Source: Lachnospiraceae bacterium JC7 (lineage in GTDB: Bacteria; Bacillota; Clostridia; Lachnospirales; Lachnospiraceae). Taken from it: a DNA stretch of 53,346 nucleotides. The notes beneath the pieces were generated by a model, which saw nothing but the letters and a program-made list of their open reading frames with translations, was not told where the DNA came from and made no database searches. The position numbers and the translations under genes are program-made. How positions within the stretch are numbered: the first letter of the stretch is position 1; each line of letters begins with the position of its first letter. The stretch is taken from the NCBI GenBank assembly GCA_000513555.1, contig ALYD01000018.1, forward strand, positions 1 through 53,346. Reading direction: 5' to 3'. Shown one piece after another: positions 35,715 to 43,882 of the stretch.

Positions 35715-37265
35715 TTAGTCGTAGAGTGTATACTCTGCCGCTACATAGTCAGAAGTGTTATATGTTGTTGAGCTGTAGGTAAATGTGTCATTTCCTGCCT
35801 TATAAGCTGTTGCAGCCTTTGATGCAAGATCGTCAGCCTCGATAAATGCCACCTTGCCATCATGTATAGCGTAGTAGTTATCGTCAGCGTCCTTTACATA
35901 ACCGCTTGATACCACAGAACCTGCCTTGCTTACAAGTACATAAGTTCCTGTTGTACCATACTCGATGAGCTCATAGTTAGTATCGCTTGATGCTTTCTGG
36001 AGGATACCGTACTTATAATACTTACTGCTCTTGATACCGTTGTATGCTCTGCCGTTTGAGTTGAAGTAGAACGTATATGTATCATCAGAAAGGGTGATAT
36101 TCACAGTTCCGTCCTTCTTCATGGCGCCGCTTGTCTCATCGCCAAAGTAGTAAAGCATGAGATTTCCGTCATCATCAACATACTCACTGTTTTCTGCCAA
36201 TTCATAGATATCTTCAGCAGTGTAGTCATCCTCATCGATATCCAGTTCAAGCTCTGTGCAGCCTGAGATGCTGCTTCCGTCAAGTATCAGAAGTCCGCTC
36301 TGCATGATTCCGTTCTTATCAAAGAAGTACCACTTGGAATTGATCTTCTTGGCCTGGCTTGTGATCACGTAGCCTGAGCTGTTTGTGTAGAACCAGCGGT
36401 ATGTGCCCTCATTGTAATCATCCTCGTTCATTTCCTCGCTTGGGATAGCCTGAACCCATGAGTTCTTCTTGATAGAGCCTGATGTAAGATCCGAGTAGCG
36501 GTATGTTGAAGTTGTGGATGAGGAAGCATTGTCATCCCATCCTGAAACCATTACGCCGTTTGCATCAAAGGTGTATCTGTAGGAATTGATGACCTTTGTA
36601 GTATCTGTAAGCTTCTTACCATTCTCGGTCTTGAAATAGAACCAGATGGATGTGTAATCCTCATAAGTATCGTCTGCAGTTGAAAGGTCTTCCTCATACT
36701 GATGCCATCCTGTTACCATGGCACCGCTGTCCTTGCCTCCGAAGTACCACACAGCCTCATAAACCGCCTGGGCATCCTCAGATACGTCTATCATTTCGCC
36801 GTTCTCATCAACGTAGCCGTAAAGCATCTGACCTTCTTCGTCGAACATGTACTTGCTGCCGCTGATGGTCACGGGGCTTGATGTGTCCGTATATGCCTTA
36901 CCTGATTCACGGAAGTAGTACCAGGCATAGCCGTCATAGTTATCGTCGTCTGTAGCCACAGCCTTCCATGCGTTAGTGATCATGGCTCCGTCTGAACCAA
37001 CATAATAGTAGTAATCTCCATCCTGAATAAGGGTGTTTTTTTCCATGGTTCCGTCGGATCCAAGGTAATAATATTTACCATCGGAAGCTTTCCAGCTGTC
37101 CGTTACACAGTCTCCGTTATTGTCGAGATAATACCAGTCACTGCCCTCCTGCTGCCAGCCTGCCGCCATGACACCTGTAGCCATCATTGCAGTCAGTGCT
37201 CCTGCTGCAAGAACTGTTTTTCCTACGGATGATCCCCATCCGTTCTTCTTTTTATTCGCGATCAT
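35715..37265 (-). CDS. Secreted protein with cell-wall-binding repeats (second copy)
   Basis: 516 residues. Signal peptide of about 35 residues (KTVLAAGALTAMMATGVMAA before GWQQEGSDWYYLDNNGD), then about ten aromatic repeats of the CW_binding_1 type: DGKYYYLGSDGTMEKN, SGKAYTDTSSPVTISGSKYMFDEEGQM, NSKWYFFDKNGIMQSG and so on, with acidic Asp/Glu/Tyr-rich loops between. The order of modules and loops follows that of the protein at 12015-13700, 22 kb away, though the sequence has diverged: paralogues. No enzyme domain; probably binds a wall polymer. The SD is AGGAGG at 6 bases. It is not inside the glycosyltransferase operons but borders the two-component genes. Confidence 0.9.
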   Translation of the reverse strand: MIANKKKNGWGSSVGKTVLAAGALTAMMATGVMAAGWQQEGSDWYYLDNNGDCVTDSWKASDGKYYYLGSDGTMEKNTLIQDGDYYYYVGSDGAMITNAWKAVATDDDNYDGYAWYYFRESGKAYTDTSSPVTISGSKYMFDEEGQMLYGYVDENGEMIDVSEDAQAVYEAVWYFGGKDSGAMVTGWHQYEEDLSTADDTYEDYTSIWFYFKTENGKKLTDTTKVINSYRYTFDANGVMVSGWDDNASSSTTSTYRYSDLTSGSIKKNSWVQAIPSEEMNEDDYNEGTYRWFYTNSSGYVITSQAKKINSKWYFFDKNGIMQSGLLILDGSSISGCTELELDIDEDDYTAEDIYELAENSEYVDDDGNLMLYYFGDETSGAMKKDGTVNITLSDDTYTFYFNSNGRAYNGIKSSKYYKYGILQKASSDTNYELIEYGTTGTYVLVSKAGSVVSSGYVKDADDNYYAIHDGKVAFIEADDLASKAATAYKAGNDTFTYSSTTYNTSDYVAAEYTLYD

Positions 37266-37363
37266 TTTTGACCTCCTAATTAACCAAATCCTGTTTTTTA
37301 TTTGCTCTTTCTGAGCTCTTGGTCATATTAGCCGAGGTCATACAGGCTAAACTAGATTATCGG

Positions 37364-37384
37364 TGTGGCAGATTTGTGGCAGAT
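37364..37384. repeat. Tandem 11-bp direct repeat upstream of the wall-binding-repeat gene
   Basis: TGTGGCAGATT is followed directly by TGTGGCAGAT, between the Uma2-type gene stop and the promoter region of the repeat-protein gene. It may be a binding site or chance. Confidence 0.45.
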
Positions 37385-37386
37385 GA

Positions 37387-37989
37387 TTACGACTTCTTTT
37401 CTTTCATCTTTCTGGTGAATTCAACCATCTCGTAGAACTTCTTCACCTTCTCTTCCAGTGCTTTAAAGTCGATACTTAGTCCGGGTACAATGCTTCCGGC
37501 CGGTACTTCATCAGCGAAGCTATAGTGCTTCGGAAGGCTTATATCCGAGAAATCGTAGACCATAAGAGCTTTATGCTCAACATCTATGATCCAGTATTCC
37601 TTTACTCCCGCCTCTCTGTACTTAATGAGCTTCAGGAACAGATCGCGTTTTCTGTCCTCGAGGTCACTTCCCAAAAATTCTATAGCCACATTCGGGGCGC
37701 CTTCAACAAACTTCCCTCCTGCTACCTGCTGCTCATCCCTTACTATACAGATATCAGGAACTATGCAGGTCTTTTCATCCTTATCTATACGTACTCCTAC
37801 ATACATAAATGCCCTTGCATATTCATCACTTCCGTTACAGGCCTGCATTATCATCCCGTAAAGATTTCTGAGATACACTCCGTATATGGGAAGATTCGCT
37901 TTCATTTTATAGATGTATCCGTCTATAAGTTCAGTTCTGTCTTCCCTCTTCTGATTATCTTCTATGGTGTATGGTCCTATTTCATACAT
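37387..37989 (-). CDS. Uma2-family protein (putative PD-(D/E)xK nuclease fold)
   Basis: 200 residues of the Uma2 (DUF820) family: the conserved PDICIVRDEQQ, then APNVAIEFLGSDLEDRKRDLFLKLIKYREAGVKEYWIIDVEHKALMVYDF with the restriction-endonuclease-like core (Glu in VAIEFL, Lys in the following helix). Such genes are common as scattered paralogues of unknown role. The C-terminus is a Lys-rich helix. SD AGAGG; 39 bases before the ABC ATPase stop, so it could be the last gene of that unit, but the connection is not obvious. Confidence 0.85.
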   Translation of the reverse strand: MYEIGPYTIEDNQKREDRTELIDGYIYKMKANLPIYGVYLRNLYGMIMQACNGSDEYARAFMYVGVRIDKDEKTCIVPDICIVRDEQQVAGGKFVEGAPNVAIEFLGSDLEDRKRDLFLKLIKYREAGVKEYWIIDVEHKALMVYDFSDISLPKHYSFADEVPAGSIVPGLSIDFKALEEKVKKFYEMVEFTRKMKEKKS

Positions 37990-38028
37990 TATTTTTCACC
38001 TCTTATTTTTTTGATCATTCAGTTGATT

Positions 38029-38640
38029 TCAAAGCTGATTTTGCTCCAATATCAGCTCTCTCATTTTTGGCAATCCCTCCACCTCGTGACTTGCGATGAT
38101 AAGCGGACGCCTTCCCTTACTTCTCATGATGTATCCTATCACCCTGTCTCTCGTGTCAGGATCAAGTCCGGTGAAGGGTTCGTCCATCACGAGGATGTCC
38201 GAAGGAGGAAGCAGCGCCCTCACTATGGCCACTCTCCTCTTCATTCCACCGGATAGTTCCCTTACGGGTCTGTCCAATGCTTCCGGCGGCAGAATCTCAC
38301 CAAGCGCCTCTCTGGCTCTCTGTTCGGAAACAGAAGTGTCAACGAGAGAGACATTGGCAACAGCAGAAAGCTGTTCCAAAAGCCGGTCCTCCTGAAAGAC
38401 CATACCAACCTTCAGGCTGCTGCCTCCACGGGCTGCCTCTCCCATGCTTATCTCTATACTTCCGCCGTCGGGACTTTCAAGACCCGCTATGATCCGGAGA
38501 AGTGTGGTCTTTCCTATACCGGATGCTCCACGAAGCAACACATCTCTGCTTTCTGAGCCGCTGTCTATAAGGAGATTCACACGATCAAGCACTATTTTAC
38601 CGTCATATGACTTTGTTATATCTTTGAAGTGTATATGCAT
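38029..38640 (-). CDS. ABC importer ATPase (SsuB/TauB-like)
   Basis: 203 residues, a compact ATPase: Walker A GASGIGKTT (about 40-48), Q-loop VFQEDRLLEQL, signature LSGGMKRRVAIVRAL, Walker B DILVMDEPFTGLD and the switch His in IIASHE. Energises the permease encoded 53 bases upstream on the cytoplasmic side of the membrane. Slightly short for the family (usually 240-260), missing the C-terminal tail. SD is GGAAC/AGGAA close to the ATG. Confidence 0.88.
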   Translation of the reverse strand: MHIHFKDITKSYDGKIVLDRVNLLIDSGSESRDVLLRGASGIGKTTLLRIIAGLESPDGGSIEISMGEAARGGSSLKVGMVFQEDRLLEQLSAVANVSLVDTSVSEQRAREALGEILPPEALDRPVRELSGGMKRRVAIVRALLPPSDILVMDEPFTGLDPDTRDRVIGYIMRSKGRRPLIIASHEVEGLPKMRELILEQNQL

Positions 38641-38693
38641 AATTCCTGTTCCTTTGCCTTCAGCCTGATTATTTTAGCATTGCGTCCGAGACT

Positions 38694-39422
38694 TCATTCT
38701 TTCTGGTTGAAGCAGATCCCTGCTACTTTCAGGAACAGCTTTTCTGCAATAAAAGAGAACGCTACTATGGTGATGGTCCATGCAAAAAGTTCTGCTGTTT
38801 CAAGATATATCTTCGACTGATAGAGGCCGTTTCCCATGGATCCGATGGGCTGGCCGATCACCTCCGCCGCCACTCCGCTTTTCCATGCCATTCCGAGAGA
38901 CGTCTGGAACGCGCTGTAAAGATACGGATACACCGATGGGATATATATGTATCTGACCCGCCGGAACATGGGGATCCTGAATACTTCTGCCATCTCGAGT
39001 ATCTTTTTATCTGTCGCCCTGAGTCCGTTCAGAGTGTTTATGTAGAGAAGCGGCAGTACCACAAGGGAACTGATGTAAAAGGATAACATTTTGTTGCCCG
39101 CCCATATGAGCAGAATGATGACAAAGCTCGCAACAGGTACCGCCTTCAAAACCGATATGAAAGGTTTAAGAAAATCCTCAAGCAGACTTGCCCGGTAAGA
39201 TCCCCATGCAAGGATCATTCCGAGAACTGAGCCAAAGAAAAATCCCCCTATGATCCTGATAAGAGAAAACAGAATAGCATGCCAATATTCCCTCGTTAAA
39301 ATCATTTGCCACAGGGCCCCCACGGATTCAACGGGGCCGGCCAGAAGTATGCTGTTATGAATTACCATACTGAGCAGCTGCCAGACTAAAAGCCACAAAA
39401 GTATGATGCCGATTTTTTTCAT
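38694..39422 (-). CDS. ABC importer permease (SsuC/TauC-like)
   Basis: About 242 residues from the chosen ATG, six membrane helices, with the EAA-type loop (LRATDKKILEMAEVFRIPMFRRVRYIYIPSVYPYLYS) that contacts the ATPase. The start is uncertain: ATG at 39422 (GAGCGG 9 bases upstream) lies just before the first helix IGIILLWLLVWQL, while ATG at 39458 and TTG at 39500 are in the same frame. NitT/TauT family importers carry sulfonates, nitrate, pyrimidine precursors and others; substrate unknown here. Confidence 0.87.
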   Translation of the reverse strand: MKKIGIILLWLLVWQLLSMVIHNSILLAGPVESVGALWQMILTREYWHAILFSLIRIIGGFFFGSVLGMILAWGSYRASLLEDFLKPFISVLKAVPVASFVIILLIWAGNKMLSFYISSLVVLPLLYINTLNGLRATDKKILEMAEVFRIPMFRRVRYIYIPSVYPYLYSAFQTSLGMAWKSGVAAEVIGQPIGSMGNGLYQSKIYLETAELFAWTITIVAFSFIAEKLFLKVAGICFNQKE

Positions 39423-39535
39423 CGCGATATTCCGCTCTTTACTGTTGTTATCTTTCATTATTCCGGAAAATATCTGTATTAACATTCTGTACAGATTCAA
39501 ACGTCTATAGCTTCTTCCATTTATCTTAGCAAAAA

Positions 39536-39575
39536 AGTGCCACAGTAAGAACCAAATGTTCTAAACTGTGACACT
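39536..39575 (-). terminator. Terminator between binding-protein and permease genes
   Basis: An 11-bp stem (39536-39546 with 39565-39575) with an inner GAAC/GTTC stem; one G:U pair in the minus-strand RNA and a T6 tail. About 25 bases after the binding-protein stop. It would let the binding protein be made in excess over permease and ATPase. Confidence 0.85.
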
Positions 39576-39600
39576 TAACATACCTAGTTTCCTATGGTCA

Positions 39601-40746
39601 TCACTTTACGTAGTAGAAATTATCCTCAGGGAGCTTTCCGCCTACTGACTTCGGATTCTGCTCGAAAAGAACCTTGAGATAGCCTGAAAGGCTCTTCTTC
39701 ATCTCTTCGCCTGTCACTGCTACGATATTGCACTGAGGAAGTGCCTTTTCAGCTACAGGTGCCTTAGGGATGATTCCGTACTTTGCTACCAGCTCGGCAG
39801 TGCTCTTTGTATCTGAAACAGCCTTCTCTGTACTTGCCTTGTGATCCTCGATAAATGCAGTTACAGCATCACCATTTGCCTCAAGGTAATCATTTCTGAC
39901 AACTGTAACGCCTGTGAGAAGCTTTGAATCCTCTGACACTGCATCCCACTCGTCTGTAAGTGAGAACGCTACCTTAAGCTCCTGATTCTGTGCCATGGCA
40001 ACTGTTACGAAGGGCTGTGGAAGGATAGCGATCTGTGCAGGATCGTTTCCGAGCGCAGCCGCGATCTCTGTTGACTCTGACTTGAACTGAACATCACAAT
40101 CTGCCACCCCATTCTTCTCAAGAAGATAGTTGAGTGCATACTCCGGTGTAGCTCCCTGGCCTGTTGAAAGTACAGTCTTTCCCGAAAGATCCTTCACACT
40201 CTTGATGCTCTCATCAGCTGTGACGCAATAAAGTACACCCAGTGTGTTAATGTCTACTACGCTTACGCCCTGATTTGTCTTGTTATATGCAATAGCCGCA
40301 AGGTTAGCAGGAATAAGTGCCACATCAAGGTCTCCTGATACAAGCTTTCCCAGGATAACGTCAGGCTGTGTCTGCATTTCGAAGAGATATCCGCTCTTAT
40401 CACCGTTTTCGACCTCATTCATGAGATTTACGAGTCCCATGGTTGTCGGTCCCTTCAGTGAACCGATCTTCATTGCGCCTTCTGAGGTATCACCGAATGC
40501 TTCAGTCTCTGCTGCGCTCTCGCTCTTTGCAACATCCTGTGACTCTGCTGCACTGCTCTCAGCAGCTGTTGTCTCTTCAGCCGCACTTGTTTCAGCTTCA
40601 GTCTCTGCTGTAGTTTCAGGAGCTGCACTTGTCTCTGCTGCTGTTGTCGCAGCCGCAGTAGCTTCTGTTGAACTTCCGCATCCTGTAAGCATCATTCCTG
40701 CAGCGAAAACCGCAAGAAATCCCTTTAATAATACATTCTTTTTCAT
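39601..40746 (-). CDS. ABC importer substrate-binding lipoprotein (NitT/TauT family)
   Basis: About 381 residues: signal peptide with lipobox LTGC (Cys near 23), an Ala/Thr/Ser/Glu-rich linker of about 70 residues, then a periplasmic-binding-protein II fold beginning MKIGSLKGPTTMGLVNLMN, with GDLDVALIPANLAAI, VKDLSGKTVLSTGQGATPEY and LPQPFVTVAM, typical of SsuA/TauA/ThiY-type proteins. Anchored outside the membrane to feed the permease downstream. The linker probably spans the wall mesh. ATG at 40746 has GAGGAGG 5 bases upstream; an ATG 33 bases earlier has no such site. It has a strong promoter with an inverted repeat at the start site. Confidence 0.88.
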   Translation of the reverse strand: MKKNVLLKGFLAVFAAGMMLTGCGSSTEATAAATTAAETSAAPETTAETEAETSAAEETTAAESSAAESQDVAKSESAAETEAFGDTSEGAMKIGSLKGPTTMGLVNLMNEVENGDKSGYLFEMQTQPDVILGKLVSGDLDVALIPANLAAIAYNKTNQGVSVVDINTLGVLYCVTADESIKSVKDLSGKTVLSTGQGATPEYALNYLLEKNGVADCDVQFKSESTEIAAALGNDPAQIAILPQPFVTVAMAQNQELKVAFSLTDEWDAVSEDSKLLTGVTVVRNDYLEANGDAVTAFIEDHKASTEKAVSDTKSTAELVAKYGIIPKAPVAEKALPQCNIVAVTGEEMKKSLSGYLKVLFEQNPKSVGGKLPEDNFYYVK

Positions 40747-40796
40747 AATTTCCTCCTCGCTTTGAGAATATGATCTCATCTGCTTTATAGAGCCCT

Positions 40797-40849
40797 TGTC
40801 GTTTTACGACATTGAGTAATATTATATTTCAGCTGACATCAGGTATCAA
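40797..40849 (-). promoter_or_regulatory. Promoter and candidate operator of the ABC importer operon
   Basis: TTGATA (40844-40849) and TATAAT (40821-40826) are 17 bases apart, giving a near-consensus sigma-A promoter. The perfect inverted repeat TGTCGT-TTT-ACGACA (40797-40811) covers about +3 to +18 of the transcript, a normal place for a repressor operator. The leader is about 70 bases; no TPP or other riboswitch is seen. Confidence 0.7.
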
Positions 40850-40950
40850 GTTTCATGCCTTTATTTCATGTGTTATAAGACATACATACTCCCCCTAACC
40901 ACACCTGCTCTTTGTATACCTCATTATCCGAACTGTATTCTGAGTACTTT

Positions 40951-40980
40951 AAAAGGCCTGCCCCTAAGGACAGACCTTTT
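40951..40980 (-). terminator. Terminator after the AAA ATPase gene
   Basis: A 13-bp stem built from 40951-40963 and 40967-40980, complete with G:U pairs only in the minus-strand RNA; it starts 8 bases after the stop at 40988. Its own T4 end is the tail. Confidence 0.72.
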
Positions 40981-40987
40981 AATTTAT

Positions 40988-42775
40988 TTAAAACTCCTTC
41001 TCCTCTTTTAATGCTTCAATAGCATTTAGATGAACTATGTTGTTATGCTCCTGAATCTTTGAATCCAGTGTAAGCATGAACTTCGGATAGTTATCCCTGA
41101 TGCTGTCAAGCGCCGCATACTCTACCTGCTCTCTGTAAGGATCTGCAGTGGACAATGCGAACTTGATGTATCTGAAGTTTGTAAGAACGAACTCCGGCTC
41201 CACTGTTGCCTCATCCATCATATCTTCGAACTCTTCATCAGCGTCCATAACGCCTTCAAACAGCTCGTCATCCACTTCGAGGGTCTCCCTTTCAGGTCTC
41301 ATCTCAGCCTTGAACTCAGATACAGGTTCCTCATCAACATATGCCTGCGCTTTCAGCTCTGTATCTCTCATGCCTGCATAGTCTTCATGGGAAGCCGCTC
41401 TTCCCTCTCCGGAAGTATTCTGCTTTCTGGATTCAAGATACTTGGCAAGAGCACTTGACATGCTGTTGGATCCTGTTGTTTCTTCATCGACCCTGACATT
41501 GATATTGATATCCCGGGCTTTCTCGGCAGTACCTGTAGCCGATGTCTGTTTTCCGGCAGATGCAGCACCTGCTGCACTTCTGCTTGCCTTAAACTCTCTG
41601 ATACGTTCTGTAATGGAGTTCTTTGTCACTGCCTGAGCCACAACCTTGTTTCCCTTTGATCCGCTCTTTGATTTATCGGCTCTCACCGGTCTCGAGTCTC
41701 CACGTCCGGACTCAGCTGTGAACTGATCTGCATTTACGAAGTCTGCAAGCACGAAATCGCACTCCCTCTTTCCGATCCTTCCTGTAGCGATGTTGTACTC
41801 ACGGCTCTTCAGGTACATGTAAATGATATTCTTCATGACAAGACTGTAATCGATCTTCGAATCTGTCTTCTTAGCAAAATAGAACCCTAGATCTGTTAAA
41901 TAATATCTCTGATCACCCTGAAGCTCTTTCTCCGTCTTTATGTCAAAACGATTGCACCTATATACAAGCTTGGCTCTCTCCAAAAGCTCCAGATATCTCT
42001 CCAGAGTCTCCCTCTTCACCGGGATCCTCACGTAATTTCTGAAATAGTCTGTGAGTCTCGTCATACTGATGCTTTCGCCGAAACTGTCAATGATATACTC
42101 CTGCACCTGTTTGAAGTACACCACATGACGTATCTTCTCCATTTTGGCTATATCCTTCTTGAAGATCTCTTCAAGTACCCCGAGGATATATTTCTGCTTC
42201 TCCTGAGCATTGTCACACTGAAGAACCTTCGGAAGTCCGCCGTCATGTACATACCGCGCAAACTCAAGAAGCGGATTCTCCTCCTTCTTCATGCTCATGA
42301 AATCCTTCATACCTTCATACTCTGCGTATGACAGCGGGAAAATCTCGAACACCCTGTAATGATCTTCAAATTTCTTCCTGAAGGTATCACTCATAAGATA
42401 TGAACTGGAGGCAGAAAGGAAAATGGAATATCTTCCTTCGTTGTACAATGTCTCGATAAGGCTTTCGAAATCATCGATCATCTGTATCTCATCGATGAAA
42501 AGATAGATAGTTCCATCCTTGGAAGGTACCATCTTTTCTTTGATAGCTATACGGAGTTTCTCGATATTCTTGATATTTCTGAACTCCTTTGTATCAAGAT
42601 CGATGTGGATAAGATTAACTGCAGCATTGCCCCTCCAGCGGAGCTCGTTGATGATCATCTCCATCATGCACGTTTTACCGCATCCTCTTATTCCGGTCAG
42701 GACTTTTATCAGCTCTTTGTCTTGATAAAACTCACGTATCTTTTTCAGATAATACTGTCTCTTGTATAGTTTCAT
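40988..42775 (-). CDS. AAA ATPase with DUF4143 domain split by a 185-residue insert
   Basis: About 595 residues; relatives are near 400. The ATPase part has Walker A GIRGCGKTCMM (about 28-38), Walker B YLFIDEIQ and the sensor serine region IFLSASSSYLMS; a helical middle part follows to about 330. The C-terminal DUF4143 region begins YNIATGRIGKRECDFVLAD, then about 185 Ser/Ala/Glu/Lys-rich residues intervene, and the domain resumes with YIKFALSTADPYREQVEYAALDSIRDNYPKFML to the end. In relatives the two pieces are nearly joined. These proteins are often single-gene, sometimes linked with toxin-like or defence genes, without a known role. The ATG at 42775 has AGGAG 8 bases upstream; an ATG five codons earlier lies within that site. 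Cytoplasmic. Confidence 0.85.
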   Translation of the reverse strand: MKLYKRQYYLKKIREFYQDKELIKVLTGIRGCGKTCMMEMIINELRWRGNAAVNLIHIDLDTKEFRNIKNIEKLRIAIKEKMVPSKDGTIYLFIDEIQMIDDFESLIETLYNEGRYSIFLSASSSYLMSDTFRKKFEDHYRVFEIFPLSYAEYEGMKDFMSMKKEENPLLEFARYVHDGGLPKVLQCDNAQEKQKYILGVLEEIFKKDIAKMEKIRHVVYFKQVQEYIIDSFGESISMTRLTDYFRNYVRIPVKRETLERYLELLERAKLVYRCNRFDIKTEKELQGDQRYYLTDLGFYFAKKTDSKIDYSLVMKNIIYMYLKSREYNIATGRIGKRECDFVLADFVNADQFTAESGRGDSRPVRADKSKSGSKGNKVVAQAVTKNSITERIREFKASRSAAGAASAGKQTSATGTAEKARDININVRVDEETTGSNSMSSALAKYLESRKQNTSGEGRAASHEDYAGMRDTELKAQAYVDEEPVSEFKAEMRPERETLEVDDELFEGVMDADEEFEDMMDEATVEPEFVLTNFRYIKFALSTADPYREQVEYAALDSIRDNYPKFMLTLDSKIQEHNNIVHLNAIEALKEEKEF

Positions 42776-42843
42776 AGCTGCACTCCTCATCCTCCCTTGA
42801 ATCTACAGCTCTTTTATGGGGTAATATTTTGCTGTTTTCTTGA

Positions 42844-42849
42844 ATTATA
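42844..42849 (-). promoter_or_regulatory. Possible -10 box of the AAA ATPase gene
   Basis: TATAAT on the minus strand, 68 bases before the ATG at 42775, with a poor -35 (TAGACG at 17 bases). The rest of 42850-43125 is AT-rich spacer without a gene. Confidence 0.35.
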
Positions 42850-43125
42850 ACCGCATTCCGAAAAACCGTCTATATGTAAAACGCATCTTTTTAGTCTAAT
42901 TATATATATTTTTATTACAATTAAATATAATACTGTTAAATGTGACTGTTTTTTAGTCTACCGCGAAATTCCATGCTTCAATTTCGCAAAAGCCTCCTTC
43001 ATTTTACACTTATATTTTATCCATTTTGCACACTTTTTACGTTTCTCGAAATATTGTTAAATTTCCCCTTTTCAACTATATAAGTTAAGTTTTCTGTATA
43101 TATCCAAATGTATGTTCAAAAATAA

Positions 43126-43163
43126 AGAGGGTAAAAAACAGAGATTTTCTGTTTTTACCCTCT
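43126..43163. terminator. Bidirectional terminator after the formate/nitrite channel gene
   Basis: A 16-bp stem (one bulged A) from 43126-43142 and 43148-43163 with T-rich sequence on both sides, so it works from either strand. It lies about 60 bases after the stop at 43223. Confidence 0.85.
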
Positions 43164-43222
43164 TATTTTTTGATTTATTTTTATCGCTTTTCGATATGAA
43201 GGGGTAAAAGTTATGCCCCTAA

Positions 43223-43846
43223 CTATATATTGTGTCTGAGTACAGGAAACAGTACTCCTCCAACTGCATTACCAAAGGTTATGATAAAGAGTCTCAGAAA
43301 TGCCTCAGAGCTCCACATATCGGCTGCCGAGAAATAGAACATATCTGCCACGCAATGTTCATATCCGCATAGTATGAACACCATTACGCCGAAGAAAAGA
43401 GCGAGATATTTGCCTGTTTCATACTGAATATTCCTGTAGCCTTCCACTGCGATATAAATAAGCATATTGCAGAATATTCCCAATATAAAAAGACTTATGT
43501 ATGTATCCGAAAGCTTTGTCTCGCAAAGAGCCGCCGCTTTCTGTGTTATTCCGGAGATTCTACTGAAGGAAATGAGCTTTGCCACCAGAGTGGTTCCAAA
43601 AAGGTTTCCTATCCATATCACAGGCAGCGACATCATATACTCTCTGTTATTATCAAACATATAACACACTTTTCCGGTGAACAAATGGAATCCTATGCTG
43701 CAGATCACGAATAATCCTGTTGTGAAGAAAAAAGAACCTGCAAGTTTGTTATCCAGAGAAAGATAAACCACGCCTCCGAGACCGATGCATATGCCTGCCA
43801 GCACTGATGAGATCAAAATCTTAAAATAATTCATTTTGTTTTCCAT
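43223..43846 (-). CDS. Formate/nitrite transporter (FNT) family channel
   Basis: 207 residues with six membrane helices; FNT proteins usually have 250-290, so this one is short at both ends and in loops. The family signatures are present: GLGGVVYLSLDNKLAGSFFFTTGLFVICSIGFHLFTGKVCYM in the first half and ILCGYEHCVADMFYFSAADMW in the second, the latter with the central histidine of the channel (C-x-H version). Such channels pass formate, nitrite, acetate or hydrosulfide; which one is not clear. The nearest GGGAG lies 12 bases before the ATG, so the ribosome-binding site is weak. A small ORF with a better one is found 36 bases upstream (43883-43978). Confidence 0.85.
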   Translation of the reverse strand: MENKMNYFKILISSVLAGICIGLGGVVYLSLDNKLAGSFFFTTGLFVICSIGFHLFTGKVCYMFDNNREYMMSLPVIWIGNLFGTTLVAKLISFSRISGITQKAAALCETKLSDTYISLFILGIFCNMLIYIAVEGYRNIQYETGKYLALFFGVMVFILCGYEHCVADMFYFSAADMWSSEAFLRLFIITFGNAVGGVLFPVLRHNI

Positions 43847-43882
43847 TTTTTCTTTTTTCTCCCAATAATACGTTTAGTAATT

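Noticed and set aside
40747..40820. A TPP riboswitch before the ABC importer, as often found with such binding proteins
   Set aside because: The leader is only about 70 bases and holds no THI-box elements.
41180..41737. An intein or mobile insertion in the AAA ATPase
   Set aside because: Too short, lacks intein end residues (Cys/Ser start and HN end), and shows no terminal repeats.
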